A DNA stretch of 64,000 bases from Trichosphaerium sp. ATCC 40318 (Eukaryota; Discosea; Flabellinia; Trichosidae). Shown here piece after piece: positions 36,232 through 49,080 of this stretch. The notes beneath the pieces were generated by a model, which saw only the letters and a program-made list of their open reading frames with translations, did no database searches and had not been told where the DNA came from. Location of the stretch: assembly GCA_038496445.1 (NCBI GenBank), contig JALMLS010000486.1, forward strand, positions 1 to 64,000, read 5' to 3'. Both the position numbers and the translations under genes were made by a program. Each line of letters opens with the position of its first letter. Position 1 is the stretch's first letter.

Positions 36232-37954
36232 TGTACATTTACATTCTTATCAACCATTGTTTTATTGTATGCTCTGAAAGGAAAAACCTTCTCTCTCACA
36301 CGAGGTATGAATAAACTTGTTATGATCAAAATCATCGCTACTAACAGAATGAATACACAAACGCCTACAACAATAGCAATAAAATACTTGGATCCTGAAT
36401 CATCAAGGTAGCCATTCTGTTAAAAAACTAGTAAGAAAAAAAAAACAGTGTAAGTTTTTTGGTTTGTTTTACCTGTTCTGGGTCTAGACATAAATGTAAT
36501 AATATTGCCTTGCTTCGCACTGCTATATTCACGCATTGATCACCCGACTTAGTTATCACTGTTACATTGTCTATATTAACACATAGTTCGTTTTCAATGG
36601 AAACTAATGTAATGTTTGATCCATTGTTAAATGTGCCATCAACAATAATAGTCCCTTGTAAATCTACACATCCTGTGACTATCAGCTGAAATATTTATGT
36701 TAGTATCGATACAAATATATCAAGGGATATTGTGAGACGTAACTGTAGCCCCAGACTCGATAGTAAGGACACTTGTTGAATCAACAACCAGATTTCCGAT
36801 AATTGTCAAAGTAGTATTAATTACTATTGACTTGTTTCCCAATATTACAGTATTGTTGACAATCCATTCTTCCCCTTTACATACAGCGTTTTCGTAAGGC
36901 TTTTCGTCAATACAAGCGCTACTACAATTAAATGTGTATCTTACAGCAGCGAGTAACAATTTTTTTCCGTTTTCATTCAAAAACGTTCCAGAGTTATCGC
37001 CAATGAAGAACCCAATTCTACAATTAACTGCTGGACCTGAGTTCATTTGGTCACCCTACACAAGTTAAATATTGCATTTATTTGAACAACATAAACACGT
37101 GATATATGTACCTTTTCAAATACAAAGTACGAAGGTTTGTACGGAGCAAATGTTGCTCTTGCAATAACTCTACCACCTTGTGAAAGACTCCCATTCACGT
37201 TTATAGAGTATAAATTCCATTTTTTATTAAGAACTGTAGTGTTCCCATGAAATCCAGCTGCAAGAATACTTTCCGAGTCGACTATGGTAATACTGTCCGT
37301 TGTAATGTTCATTTCTATTGTTTTTGTTACGAAACTAGTTTTACTGGCTCATAGGACTTACCTCCTTTTCCCCCAGACGAATCAGGTTTCATACGATGGT
37401 ATAGAGCACCTTCATAACACAAAATGGGTACGTCAAGTTGAAAAATGGATTTATTTAGGTGATGACTTCTAATACTTTCTGAAATTACCTAAAGTATGAA
37501 AATCAGTGGATAGATAAAAAAATCTTTTTTCCTTTTTGGTATGAGCAGTCACCACGTGAAGCGCAATAAATATTCATTCAAACTATGGCTTGGGAAGAAA
37601 AAAGGGTAAAAAGGCGACTCACTATTGCTCCGTATTCGTTTAACGGCTCGAGGCTCGAGTACCGTAAATCCACGCCCGTAGTACAATCTACATTAAATCC
37701 ATCGTCCTCTATAATTTTCAAAATAGCCTTGTCACTGGGAGTTGTATCATTGCCGCAGTCTTGTACCTGGCGAAATACAGGTTAGTTAAAAGAACTTCGA
37801 AACTAAATTAGCGTTTTCAAATTTAATTTGTTGTATTCAAAGGACTAACAATAAAGAGGATCGTGCTCTGTTTTGAAGGCACATCTTGATTCAATGCGCT
37901 CCCGCACATTAATAATAGCGCCAAAAAACCACAAAAGGACAGATACAAACTCAT
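36232..37954 (-). CDS. Secreted type I membrane protein, unit R2 (hybrid, no left-arm partner)
   Basis: Same seven-exon architecture. The 5' half (leader, exons 1-4) has R1/L2-type sequence, for example LEYRKST in the antisense of exon 2 and the exon-4 sequence TTVLNKKWNLYSINVNG. The 3' half is R3/L1-type: KGEEW, SSAC, the tail ending NVQTT, and a downstream segment with the additional ATATTGTAACC stretch. The switch lies within the exon at about 36720-37046, where GTFLNEN (L2-like) and KGEEW (L1-like) occur together. The product looks complete. Confidence 0.75.
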
Positions 37955-39175
37955 CAGTTACTGCACGACCCCAAGAAAAGAAATTATAACTTTTGTATGC
38001 AAGCTAGTCGTACTTATTCAATACTTTGAAACACGTGTCTTGTTATTAACTCAGAATATCTGACAAATGAACAGTGAGATGAGAACAATATAGCAACTAC
38101 TTTCCTTTCACCTCTAACTGGATACTGTTCACATGTACAAATGACAGGCTGTTCAATGTAACAAATGTCATTGAAAAGTATGACAGTTTTCCAACAGTGG
38201 AATTGCCACAGAGCAAACACAAATAAACATACGGAAGCCAAACCATGCGGTGTATGTATACGTCGCAAACTTAGTGGCCGAAACAACAATCATTTATAAT
38301 GTGCTATTGAACTGATGAGTTAGAGTTATAATCACATCTGTACCATACGCATGACATGCTTTGTGATAGTTTTGCGAAGTCACCACTGAAATCGCACTTC
38401 TTGTGACGAATAATCTGTAATGCTTTATGGAACGTACAATCAGGGCTTTATTGCATCTTTTCTTGTGGTTGAAGATTTGTAAGCACGTAGAACTTAAGGG
38501 TGGGTTTACAATGCACAAAATTAACCAATTTTGAAAAATTTTCACGATGATTTTTACGTTGAAGCGGAGGACAGCATAGCGAAATTATGAGGATGTGTTG
38601 ATACAGAGAAGCAAAATAATAACTACTTCTTTCAAAAAGTTGTCCCATTAAATTTCAGCACCCCAACCATATTCTGGGTAGCTGTAAAAACACTTACATG
38701 TAGGCTAAATACTCAGTAAAGGTTTACAACATTTGGAACTTATAAAAGTTATAGTGACTTTGTGTAATAATATTGCCAATAGAAAAAAACCTGGAAAAAA
38801 ATTAGCAACTGATAACCAACACTTCTAGGAATTCGCTTTGCGATTATCAATCACCGATAAGATGTTTTTGTACCGCTAACAAGTACTATGAATTGTGCCT
38901 TACAATCTCAACCAGTGGTAGAAAAAGACCGTGATTTAGGCTACTGAACATCACAAAACAGAAACTTCATACGAATTTCTTTCTTTACCATGCACCAACC
39001 ACACCAGGTGGAAACTTGGAAGTTTTGGCTAGTTGAATGCGAAACAATATAACCTATAGTTTCACTCCGCTATATAACATATTGTAACCATAACACTGCT
39101 CTTTATAAGTTTTATTATTACGTTGTTTGTACATTTACATTCTTATCAACCATCTCTGAAAGGAAAAACCTTCTC

Positions 39176-40821
39176 TCACACTATGAATAAACTTGTTATG
39201 ATCAAAATCATCGCTACTAACAGAATGAATACACAAACGCCTACAAAAATAGCAATAAAATACTTGGATCCCGAATCATCAAGGTCGCCATTCTATTAAG
39301 AAACTAGTAAGAAAAAAAAAACGGTTAAGTTTTTTGGTTCGTTTTACCTGTTCTGGGTCTAGACATAAATGTAATAATATTGCCTTGCTTCGCACTGCTA
39401 TGTTCACGCATTGATCACCTGACTTAGTTATCACTGTTACATTGTCTATATTAACACATAGTTCGTTTTCAATGGAAACCAATGTAATGTTTGATCCATT
39501 GTTAAATGTGCCATCAACAACAATAGTCCCTTGCAAATCTACACATCCTGTGACTATCAGCTGAAATATACATGTTAGCATGGATACGAATATCAAGGGA
39601 TATTGTTAGACGTAACTGTAGCCCCAGACTCAATAGTAAGGACACTTGTTGAATCAACAACCAGATTTCCGATAATTGTCAAAGTAGTATTAATTACTAT
39701 TGACTTGTTTCCCAATATTACAGTATTGTTGACAATCCATTCCTCCCCTTTACATACGGCGTTTTCGTAAGGCTTTTTGTCAATACAACCGCTACTACAA
39801 TTAAATGTGTATCTTACAGCAGCGAGTAACAATTTTTTTCCGTTTTCATTCAAAAACTGTCCAGAGTTATCGCCAATGAAGAACCCAATTCTACAATTAA
39901 CTGCTGGGCCTGAATTCATTTGGTCACCCTACAAACAAGTTAAATATTGTATTTATTTGAACAACACGTGATATATGTACCTTGTCAAATACAAAGTACG
40001 AAGGTTTGTACGGCGCAAATGTTGCTCTTGCAATAACTCGACCTCCTGGTGAAAGAACGCCATCCTCGCTTATAGAGTTTAATGATGCCATTTTAGTAAG
40101 AACTGTTGCATTTCCATTAAGTCCAGCTGCAAGAATACTATCCGAGTCGACTATAGTAATACTATCCGTTGACCTGTTCAATTCTATAGTTTTGTTACGA
40201 AACTAGTTTTACTGGCTCATAGGACTTACCTCCTTTTTTACCGGACGAATCAGGTTGCATACGATGGTATAGAGCACGTTCATAACACAAAATGGGTACG
40301 TCAAGTTGAAAAATGGATTCATCTAGGTGATGACTTGTAATACTTTCTGATATTACCTAAAGTATGAAAATCAGTGGATAGAAAAATATCTTTTTTCCTT
40401 TTTGGTGAGCCGTCACCACGTGAAGCGCAACAAATATGCATTCAAACTATGGCTTGGGAAGAAAAAAAGGGTAAAAAGGCGACTCACTATTGCTCCGTAT
40501 TCGTTTAGCGGTTCAACGCTCTTGTGCCGTAAATCCGCGCCCGTAGTACACTCCACATTAAATCCGTCGCCCTCTATAATTTCCAAAACAACCTTGTCAC
40601 TGAGACTTGTATCATTGCCGCAGTCTTGTACCTGGCGAAATACAGGTTAGTTAAAAGAACTTCGAAACTAAATTAGCGTTTAAAAACATAAATTTTGTTG
40701 TACTAAAAGGACTAACAATAAAGAGGATCGTGCTCTGTTTTGAAGGCACATCTTGATTCAATGCGCTCCCGCACATTAATAATAGCGCCAAAAAACCACA
40801 AAAGGACAGATACAAATTCAT
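39176..40821 (-). CDS. Secreted type I membrane protein, unit R3 (diverged exon 4, tail lost)
   Basis: Mirror partner of L1. Signal peptide and exons 1-3 are close to L1, but exon 4 (about 39980-40180) reads AGLNGNATVLTKMASLNSI where all other units have the AGFHGNTTVLNK type. At the 3' end small deletions near 39155-39185 bring a stop right after the membrane helix (ITSLFIV then TGA at 39176-39178), removing the 25-residue basic tail present in the other units. It may still be a membrane protein with almost no cytoplasmic part. Confidence 0.7.
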
Positions 40822-41279
40822 CAGTTACTGCACAACCCCAAGAAAAGAAATTACTATAGTTAGAACTTTTGTATGCAAGTTAGTCGTGCTTATTCAATAC
40901 TTTGAAGCACGTGTCTTGTTATTAACTCAGAATATCTGACAAATGAATAGTGAGATGAGATAAGAACAATCTACTAGTACAAATGACAGGCCGTTGAATA
41001 GTAGTGAACAAACGTCGTTGAAGAGTGTGGCAGTTTTCCAATAGTACCAGAGCAAACACAAATGACCAAACGGAAGCCAAACCATCACCAATTCACGTAT
41101 TCAAGTTTACTACCAAGAAATGTAACTCCGCATGAAGTACATCATAACAAGACACTAGCTGTTGCGAACAATAAAGATGTTGTGATCAATTAGTTTACCA
41201 AATTCACGTGATAGTTGCAATCATACATTCAATATCAACAACCACTCACAGCACAGTATTCGAACAAATATTCTACGAA

Positions 41280-41465
41280 ATGTCAAGCCAACCAAAAGGT
41301 GAAAGTGGACAGGGGAAAGGAAAAGGCAAAGGCAAAAACAAAGGGAAGAGAAAGGACACAAAGCCGCCATCAGGCAAGGATGAAGGAAGCAGAAAACAAA
41401 ATCAAAATGAACACAAACCAGAAGCTGCTAATGACAACAGACAACCTGCTCACCTCGCTGCATAA
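41280..41465 (+). CDS. Small Lys/Gly-rich protein (hypothetical), right-arm copy
   Basis: Identical product to 7817-8002 (61 residues, MSSQPKGESG start, basic GK repeats). CACGTG lies about 70 bp upstream. Low complexity and an overlapping open frame keep confidence low. Confidence 0.3.
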   Translation: MSSQPKGESGQGKGKGKGKNKGKRKDTKPPSGKDEGSRKQNQNEHKPEAANDNRQPAHLAA

Positions 41466-43476
41466 ACTGTTACAGCAACAACAACAAAAGAAGAAAATGT
41501 AACAGTTAACCGGCAAAATAAAGTCACGTTGTTTTTAGGCTATTTGTTAATACCCCGTTTCAAAAAACGTGATCTTCTCATTTATAGACCTTTTTTTTTT
41601 TTGTGTTAGCTGGCAAAAACGCATTACATGTGGGTTAAAATAATTAAAGAACGCGTACTATAGCGTCAGACGCCGTTTGATCCTTTTTTTGGTGGCGTTT
41701 AGGTCAAAAACAGCTGTGCACGTCATTTTGGTTCGGTATGTATACTTCGCATTAACATAGTGGCCGAAACAACGATCATTTATAGTGTGTTATTGAACTG
41801 ATGAGTTAGAGTTATAGTCACATCTACACTAGACGCATGACATGCTTTGTAATAGTTTTGCGAAGTCACCACTGGAAATCAGGGCGTTATTGCATCTTTT
41901 CTTGTGGTTGAAGATTTGTAAGCACGTAGAACTTAACTTCAACTATTATTTAAGTATCCCTTCATACCTCGTCGTAAGGTTGACAAACGTGTAGCATGAA
42001 CATGAGGAGCATTACTCTGGGTAGTGCTGGGTGGTATTTTACTTGCGTCCTTTGATACCTTCTGCGTGTAGGCCTTCGTGCGTTGGGTGGCATACGGATA
42101 CTGTGAACGCCCGCTTTATAAACTAATTTTGTATCAGGCGGGAGGATCTCAAAGCCAACAGCGGTACGTGCCTTGCTAACTTGGTGTGCAATATTGGAAG
42201 GGTGTGAAAATAATATTCAAATATTGTTTTTGCTCTCACTAAAAACAGCGGTCTTTACGTTCGTAGCCATAGAGTCGATCCAATAGTCGCCATTGATGAC
42301 TTTACAAAGCATGGCTAATTGCAACGAAATACGTCTCCAGTCGAATAACAAACCTCAAGAAAACAATAGATTTCGTTTGAAACCCATGTTTAAAAGCGTC
42401 AACGGTATCAAACGCCGGGTCACAACAGATTAGTCCGCAATTCTACTTCATGTCTTGTAGGTTTTACTGTAGATGATAAATAAAGGTGTGCGGGAGGGTC
42501 ACCGCGCTCAATGACAACACATATTTGTGTCGTTTGTCAAGATATTTGTCGAATTCGATAGAAATTTCTGTGAAATTTGTATCCACCGCAGTACCTAGAT
42601 CAATTGCACCAATGCGTTTACCCATGACAATACTCTATGTTGTGTATGCTATCGTCCTGGAATGTTAAAAACCACTATTTATTTTTTGGATAGTTTGATG
42701 GTGACAAAAGGTGAACAGTTTTTATTTGTACTGGATCGCATCTTAGAGGTGCTGATCTGTCCTTCAATGGACACCCAGCCACGGACCGAAAGTAGCCATT
42801 AATATTCTAGAACCTAATGTGCACTATCCGAGTAGGTCTTCAAAGGTGTGTAGTGTCTATTAAGGGCGATGGGACTTCAGTGGGATACATTAAAAGGTAC
42901 GTTTGGTCTAGTCCCTATAGATACAAGATGGACGGACGTCACAATAAAGGTACGTTCCCTAGGTGTAAGATGGATGATGGAAATCACAGTAAAAGTACGC
43001 CTGTATAAAATATCAAGTCTCTGCAGGACAAAAGGCCCGTGGTAGGCCGCGACTTTTTTAGGCAAAAACTGACCAGAAATACCTAATCCTGGACTAACAT
43101 GTAGTGCAAAAACAATGTCAATTTCATGACATTCCCATCTGCAAACTAAATGGCCAACCTTTGCTGTTTCGGAAAATACCCGAAAACTGGAACGGTCCTT
43201 GAAGTGAACCGTTGCTGCCAACAAAGTAAAGGCAACCATACAAGCCGCCAAGATAAGTCGCACATGTCCAGTGACGTCAGGTCGTTCAACAACTCAATTA
43301 CACTACCTGCACAACGCAATGAAAGTAAATTAAATAACCGACAAAGCGGCCGCGGCAACTTGCAAGCTTCGCAAATAACTGAACGAAATAAAAGACGAAG
43401 CACCGTTTATTGTAACTTAAAATTGTATACCGTAGTTGTACTAATGGAACTGTCAAGCAGTATTTATAAAGCATAC
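41466..43476. other. Gene-poor stretch of right arm
   Basis: Mirror of 5805-7816, with the same faint coding-like remnants and the 44-bp repeat (about 42881-43000). Several SNPs and a 1-bp indel distinguish it from the left, e.g. at about 42411-42422 and 42620-42660. Confidence 0.5.
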
Positions 43477-44731
43477 TTAAGATCTAGTAGCAGAAATGTA
43501 GGCGGATTTGAGTACATCGAATCCAGCAAGTACACCAGCACCTGCGACACCACGGAGGACGTTGGCGCCAGCTCCTTTGAAGAAAGATGGGACACCTTCG
43601 TTCTTCAAGATGGCTTGAGCACACTCCATGGTGCTGTTGTATTTGACCTTTTCTCCTGAAGACATCATCATTCTACGACGAACGGTATCGACAGGGTAGG
43701 ACATAAGACCTGCAGTGGTGGTGACAACCCAACCGATGGCGAAGCTAATGGCAAATTAGCCGATAAATACAAAAGAGAGGCAAAAATAAGGTATTTTCAA
43801 AACAAAACACAACTGAAAAACGAGACAATCACGTACTTGATGAAGAAGTTACCCTGCATGTTCTCAGGAAGAACGGCAGTGACGGAATCGTAAAGACCGA
43901 AGTAGAAACCACGGTAGATGAAGATACCAGCACATGAGATACCGAAACCTCTGTAGAGACCTTGGATACCATCAGCCTTGTAGATCTTTTTGTAGACATC
44001 GGCAAGGCCGTTGAATTGGCGTTCACCAGCGCCCTTCTTTGCGCTCTTTGCGTCAGAAGCGAGACTACAAGAAAAGTGAGTTTATTAAAGAAAATGGGAA
44101 CGTAAGTGTAAATTAAATCAAAAAAAGCGTTTTGGGAGGAATGTACGTACCGTGTACGAGCGAAATCAAGGGAGTACACGAAGAAGAGGGAAGCGGTACC
44201 AGCGAAACCACCAGAGAGGATGTTACCGAGCATAAAGAGTGGGTAACCGTATTTCTCTTTCTTCATACCGAACAACTTCTTAAAGCGAGGCTTGAAGGAG
44301 AAGTTAAGAGCTTGGGTTGGGAAGTAGCGAATGCAATTAGCTAAATTTCCACGCCAGAAAGGAACAATACCTAGCAAAGATTTAGTGAGGTTGCTAGCGA
44401 TTTGGCGTATCAAAAGGTTGAAAGAAAAGTTTTTTTAGTGACTTTTTACGATCCAGCGTTCGATCAAGTCTGGGTTCTCGGTTCGTTCGCAAATGAAGCT
44501 ACAATGATAGCTGGTGGCCTACGTACCTTCCTCTGAGGCTACACGAGTGAAACAATCTATCAAACCTTTGTATGGTTTCTGGAGACGGCCAGACTTGATC
44601 ATTTCGTCCTGGGTTTGTACCAACAATTTCACACGCTCGATTGGAGCAGCGCATGTCTTTGAGGTTACGGCAGCAATACCGGAGAGGAGGAAATCCTCAG
44701 CAAAGTTGAGTTGTACGTCTTTTTTCGACAT
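43477..44731 (-). CDS. Mitochondrial ADP/ATP carrier, right-arm copy
   Basis: Mirror of 4550-5804 with the same four exons and the RRRMMM signature. The translations of every frame across exons and introns match the left copy, so both loci should give the same protein. Two intact copies would raise gene dosage for this highly expressed inner-membrane carrier. Confidence 0.97.
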
Positions 44732-44985
44732 TGTGTTGTGGTTGTAGGTGCTTGACAAAAAAACAAAAAAAGGGTGACGTCGAAAAAGTCAACGATTATC
44801 AAACGAGCGCTTTACTTTGAGAGCCCTTGTGACAGCCGTTTGCCATTGAGATTTTACGCCGCGTTAATTTCGTGCCAAAAAAAGGTGACATATTTCTTTG
44901 TTGCATAACGTTAAAGAAAACTGTACAAAAGTTAAACAGATGGTTGCCAGGATTAATATACGGCTGTTTATTATTATCAATTTTT

Positions 44986-45777
44986 TTACTTTTTCCTTTG
45001 GAAACCAATGGTAGAACCACGACGGCCAGTTGTTTTTGTGCGTTGACCGCGGACTCGGAGGCGCCAGTGATGACGAAGACCTCTGTGTGCACGGATTTTT
45101 TTAAGGCGAATGAGATCCTCTCTAAAAGAAACAAAGTAAGCTCGTTGTCGCGTGTAGTGAGTATATACGTGGCGGTAAATTAGAAATTATTTAAATTTGG
45201 CAAGCGTTTTGTCGTTGCGTTACAATTACACTTCCAAAAAACAAAAGCTGCAGTGACAGCGTACCTCATTTTTACATCAAGACCATTGACAAGTACTTGA
45301 GAAAATTCACCAGTTCTGAAATCCTTTTGTCTGTTGAGGAACCAGTTTGGAATACCAAATTGTTTTGGGTGTTGGAAAACGTTTACAAGCCTTTCAATTT
45401 CCTCTTGGGACAATTCACCAGCGCGTTTGCGTAGATCGATCTCAGCTACATACGTTTTAGGCGTTTATAAGCATAAATACGAAGAAACAATCCGGAACAA
45501 CAGATTTCCTCAAGTTTTTCCTGAGTATCGCTTTGCAGCGCCCATAGTGTGTATAGCGAAGCACGTACCTTTTTTGCAAGCGAGAGTAGAGAAACGGTAG
45601 CCAATACCCTTGATAGCGGTCATGGCGTGATCGACTTTTCTTTTGCCGTCTACGTTTGTGTTCATAATACGTAGAATGTATGTAAAACCAGGATCATTTG
45701 GATAGGTAATAGACGCCTAGAATTGAGCGTTACTACGGATGACATCGTTTGTAGGTATGTATTGTAAAACGTACCAT
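44986..45777 (-). CDS. RPS18: 40S ribosomal protein S18 (uS13), right-arm copy
   Basis: Mirror of 3504-4295: the start codon alone forms exon 1, then three further exons, with a 155-residue product. Appears identical to the left copy. Confidence 0.95.
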
Positions 45778-46062
45778 CGTGATACGGATATTGAGGTGGG
45801 TTGCGTCCTAAAACAAAAAATTCAATACTGAAATATCTTGAATATTTTTGCGCCAGATTTTTTTTTATGCCAAGAGCGCTCTTTACTACCCTTACAACAG
45901 GTTGGTATACAAGTATTAGCGTTATAAACGAACACCACTTGCCCTTGAAGCAGTTGCTGCTAAATTGTTCAAAAAACAGACGGTTATCTACGTAAACGTT
46001 GGTAACTGAGCTCTGGGAACCGAAAAGCACATTTTCTATCTGCTATAGCAAGAACTGATCAG

Positions 46063-46809
46063 ATGCAGCCTACCACTCAAAATTATGCGGCTGAGAACGT
46101 CACTGTAGCACAGGAAGCCGAAAAGACAAAAAAGCGAAAGTATGTTATTTAATTTAATCTTGTATGCGCTAAACCTGAAGGTTAAAGCTAGCCATAAATC
46201 AAGATGTCAAAAATGCGTTCAGCCCAGACTATAAGACGCCATTCACGTCAAATGAGGTATTATCTCTTGTTATTTGTATTATATTACTTACCATACGCCC
46301 CAAGGACAAATGGAAGCGGTTAGCAGCATTTCACATATTTATTGAAAAGGATGATGAAGAGCGTAAAAAATGTGCGTATCGCGTATAATAGAGGCGCCAT
46401 TAACACTCACATATTTCAAAATAGCGGAGAACACAGAATTAGAAACAAAGTCAAAAGATTTGATTAAAAAAACCACAGAGCTTCAAGATGAGATTACTAA
46501 ACGCCTCCTTGCTTTTGAAGGACGTGTTGCAGAGGAAGAAGACTTATTGATGCAGCGGTTACTCTACACCGAAGAGCGCCAACTACTCGACAAGAAAAAG
46601 GGCAAGTCAAATTAAACCATTTTTAGGAAAAATCTCATTTTATTCGTTTAGCTGACAGACGCAACCGTACTTTACAACAACAACAAATGTTGCGTCAGCA
46701 ACAACCTATACATCGCACAGCGATGGTAGGTCAAGCTTATAGGGGCAATGCTATTGGTGTCACACCTCAGGTAGCAGTAGATTTCGCAGAGTATTGTTCT
46801 TTCTTCTAA
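46063..46809 (+). CDS. GLTSCR1/BICRA-domain-like protein, right-arm copy
   Basis: Exon 1 (from 46063) reads MQPTTQNYAAENVTVAQEA and a basic end; splicing after CGAAA joins LKLAINQDVKNAFSPDYKTP, then FTSNED joined to KWKRLAAFHIFIEKDDEE. This is the conserved core by which GLTSCR1-type subunits join SWI/SNF-class remodellers. An intron from the T of GTGCGTATCG to ...AAAATAG joins a helical Glu/Lys-rich segment (46435-46600). A GC-AG intron (46603-46652, donor GCAAGT) would add a Gln-rich tail to 46809; without it the protein ends KKGKSN at 46615. Nuclear function inferred from the domain only. Confidence 0.62.
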
Positions 46810-47001
46810 CAACCAATTAGATGACTGGAAATATCAATTACCGCCAGTGAGTGTGAAAAGAAAATAACCTTACAAACACGCGAATGGTGAATAAGGTGGT
46901 GATGCAATGATGGCCTAATAAGCTTTTTTTGAGTAGAACACTGTTTGTAAATAAAATGTCAGCGCGTTAAGTCTTGTGGTACATAAAACAGTGAATTAAA
47001 G

Positions 47002-48665
47002 ATGGCTGCAATGAAGCTTGGCGCGTGTTACAATTGTACGCACTGTTTTTAAGCAAATTTAACGCTTTAATGCAGTATTTGATTGCGAAGAGCTCCTTGA
47101 GTCTTCTATTCGGTCTATACGCTCTCAAGTTCAACACATCGTTGTTGTGTACCAGACAACGTCAAATTTTGGTGACAAGGTGAATATTCAGACAAAACAG
47201 ACGATTTGGTTAACAAATATGTTATAGGCGAGCCCTAAACTAGTTTCTCTATTAAACTGGCTAAAAGATATTGGCTTGGTGGACGAACTACTGTTTTACG
47301 AGCCTAAAACATTTACAAACGCTCAAAAGGCAGCTGTGGTATCACCTCAAGTAACGTACGGTTTCTTGGCTGGGTTGCACTTTAAATGAATAGCCAACAA
47401 TGCCAATAACGTATTGAGACACCATTTCACTGCTTTTCAAGCTTACATTCAGCCGTGCTTATTTTTAATTGTAGAGAAACGGATATTGGTGGACCGCCAG
47501 GTACCATAGGTGATCAATTTATAAACGAGATATGGAAACGTGAGCTTGGTCGGCTAAGGCACGTGTTTGAAAAGTTGTTTTTTCTTTTTTTGACATTATC
47601 TTCGTATCGAAGATGGATTTTTGCTTTGTGCTTCAATACATAAAGTTTAGCGTTTTTTTAAAATATAAAGTACTCACTGTCTTTAAACAGGTGTATGGCT
47701 GCGGGATGTACACATTTTATGACGCTTGATGCTGATGAATATTATAAAGAAGAAGAACTATCTCGAGCAAAAGTTATTGTACTACAGAATGACTATGATG
47801 TCACAACTTGCAAGTATGTTGAATTTTTCTTTTTTATTGTAGGTCTTGCAAAAAACAAAAGTAAAAATCACGTGAGCTTTAGCTTTTGTTGCAAGCTGAA
47901 TGTTTTTTTTTCGTAGCCTTTTCTGAAACCATTCTAGGATGCGCATATTCGCAAAGTATCCAACGTGGGAGTATCACCCAAAGGACGAAACAAACTCGGT
48001 ATCGTTCATTTATAAAGTGAGCAAAAGTATGCCTTTTAGGCTTGCTCATCCTTGCCCTACGACGATAGATCCTACAAGGTAAAATCACATTAACTCGATT
48101 TCTTAACAGTTGGAAAAAAAAATACCACAAACCAACATCAGACCTTTTGTTTGAGACTGTTCCACAACTAAGAATGACCACTGATATTTTCTTTAGGCGG
48201 ATATGTAATTACAAAAAGTTTCACGCTTTTGACAGGTCTTCAGTTGAAATGTACCATATGACTTTTATAAGAAAGGATATGGTAAAGAAGCTATCAAATG
48301 TATCAAATCGTAGCAATTATGCTGCCAGAGACCCTAATTTCCTTTCAAAGTTTATAAAGAAATGGGAATCTTGGACTATTGATCAGGGTGCATTGCATCC
48401 ACATCCTTTCATTGGCACTTTTTTCAAAGAAATGAAAGTTGTTCCTAATTTTTTCAATATTGATTTATCAATGCAATGTGATGTGTGTTGCAAGTCACAA
48501 GACCTTTTCAGATGTGCTAGATGTAAGTCTGTAAGATATTGTTCTAGAGAATGCCAAGCCTTGCAATGGTACGTCAAAATATTCAGTCAAGTTCGTTTTA
48601 CTTTCTCTACCTTATTTTTTTTCAAAAGGCCGAAACATAAATTGACGTGTACTGCAAAACCTTGA
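47002..48665 (+). CDS. Glycosyltransferase-like (GT2 fold) protein fused to a MYND zinc finger
   Basis: Spliced N-terminus MAAMKLGACYNLFDCEELLE, then SIRSQVQHIVVVYQTTSNFG, a typical opening of nucleotide-sugar transferases. The GT-A metal-binding motif appears as AGCTHFMTLDADEYY (47698-47745). Later exons read FAKYPTWEYHPKDETNSVSF and FRRICNYKKFHAFDRSSVEM. The C-terminus is a MYND finger: CDVCCKSQDLFRCARCKSV, RYCSRECQALQW and, after a GTACGT intron, PKHKLTC, ending TAKP at 48665. One intron probably uses a GC donor (GCACGTG at about 47560), because GT alternatives fit the frame less well. MYND fingers usually bind proline-rich peptides, so the pairing with a glycosyltransferase is odd. The left copy is frameshifted. 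Confidence 0.75.
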
Positions 48666-49080
48666 GCGGAACGAAACCCACCACTAAAACGTGCCATGTA
48701 AATAAAAGATATTGAAATCAGAAATCGTAAGTCAGTATTTTTTTGAAATGGTGAAGGAACGTGCAGTGAAGTGTAGAGATATTCAAAAATGTAGTACAAT
48801 GTACTAATTATTCACCGAATATTTGACACGGAATTACACTTTTTTAAAAGGCAACTCGGAAATGAACTGCTATTTATCTAGGTGTATTTGTGCGAGCATG
48901 TTTACTAAGCCCATTTCTATCGTGTGCTTGCTATCAATGATTTTGAAAAGTATTGAATCTACGAGACTGTGGTACACAAAGTTGCGTAATATTTTCATTT
49001 TATAGCAATCGTAACATCATCAACACCTGCTCTTGTTATTCATTTATCCCCGACACGCGCGCAACAACATATTTCAAAAA

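Larger units (their letters stand above)
33256..41950 (-). repeat. Tandem array of membrane-protein units, right arm (3 units)
   Basis: Three direct units spaced about 2.87-2.9 kb: R3 (39176-40821), R2 (36232-37954) and R1 (33321-35063) in transcription order. R3 corresponds to L1, R1 to L2, and R2 has no left partner. Leader segments recur near 35400-35610, 38290-38510 and 41760-41950. Confidence 0.9.
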
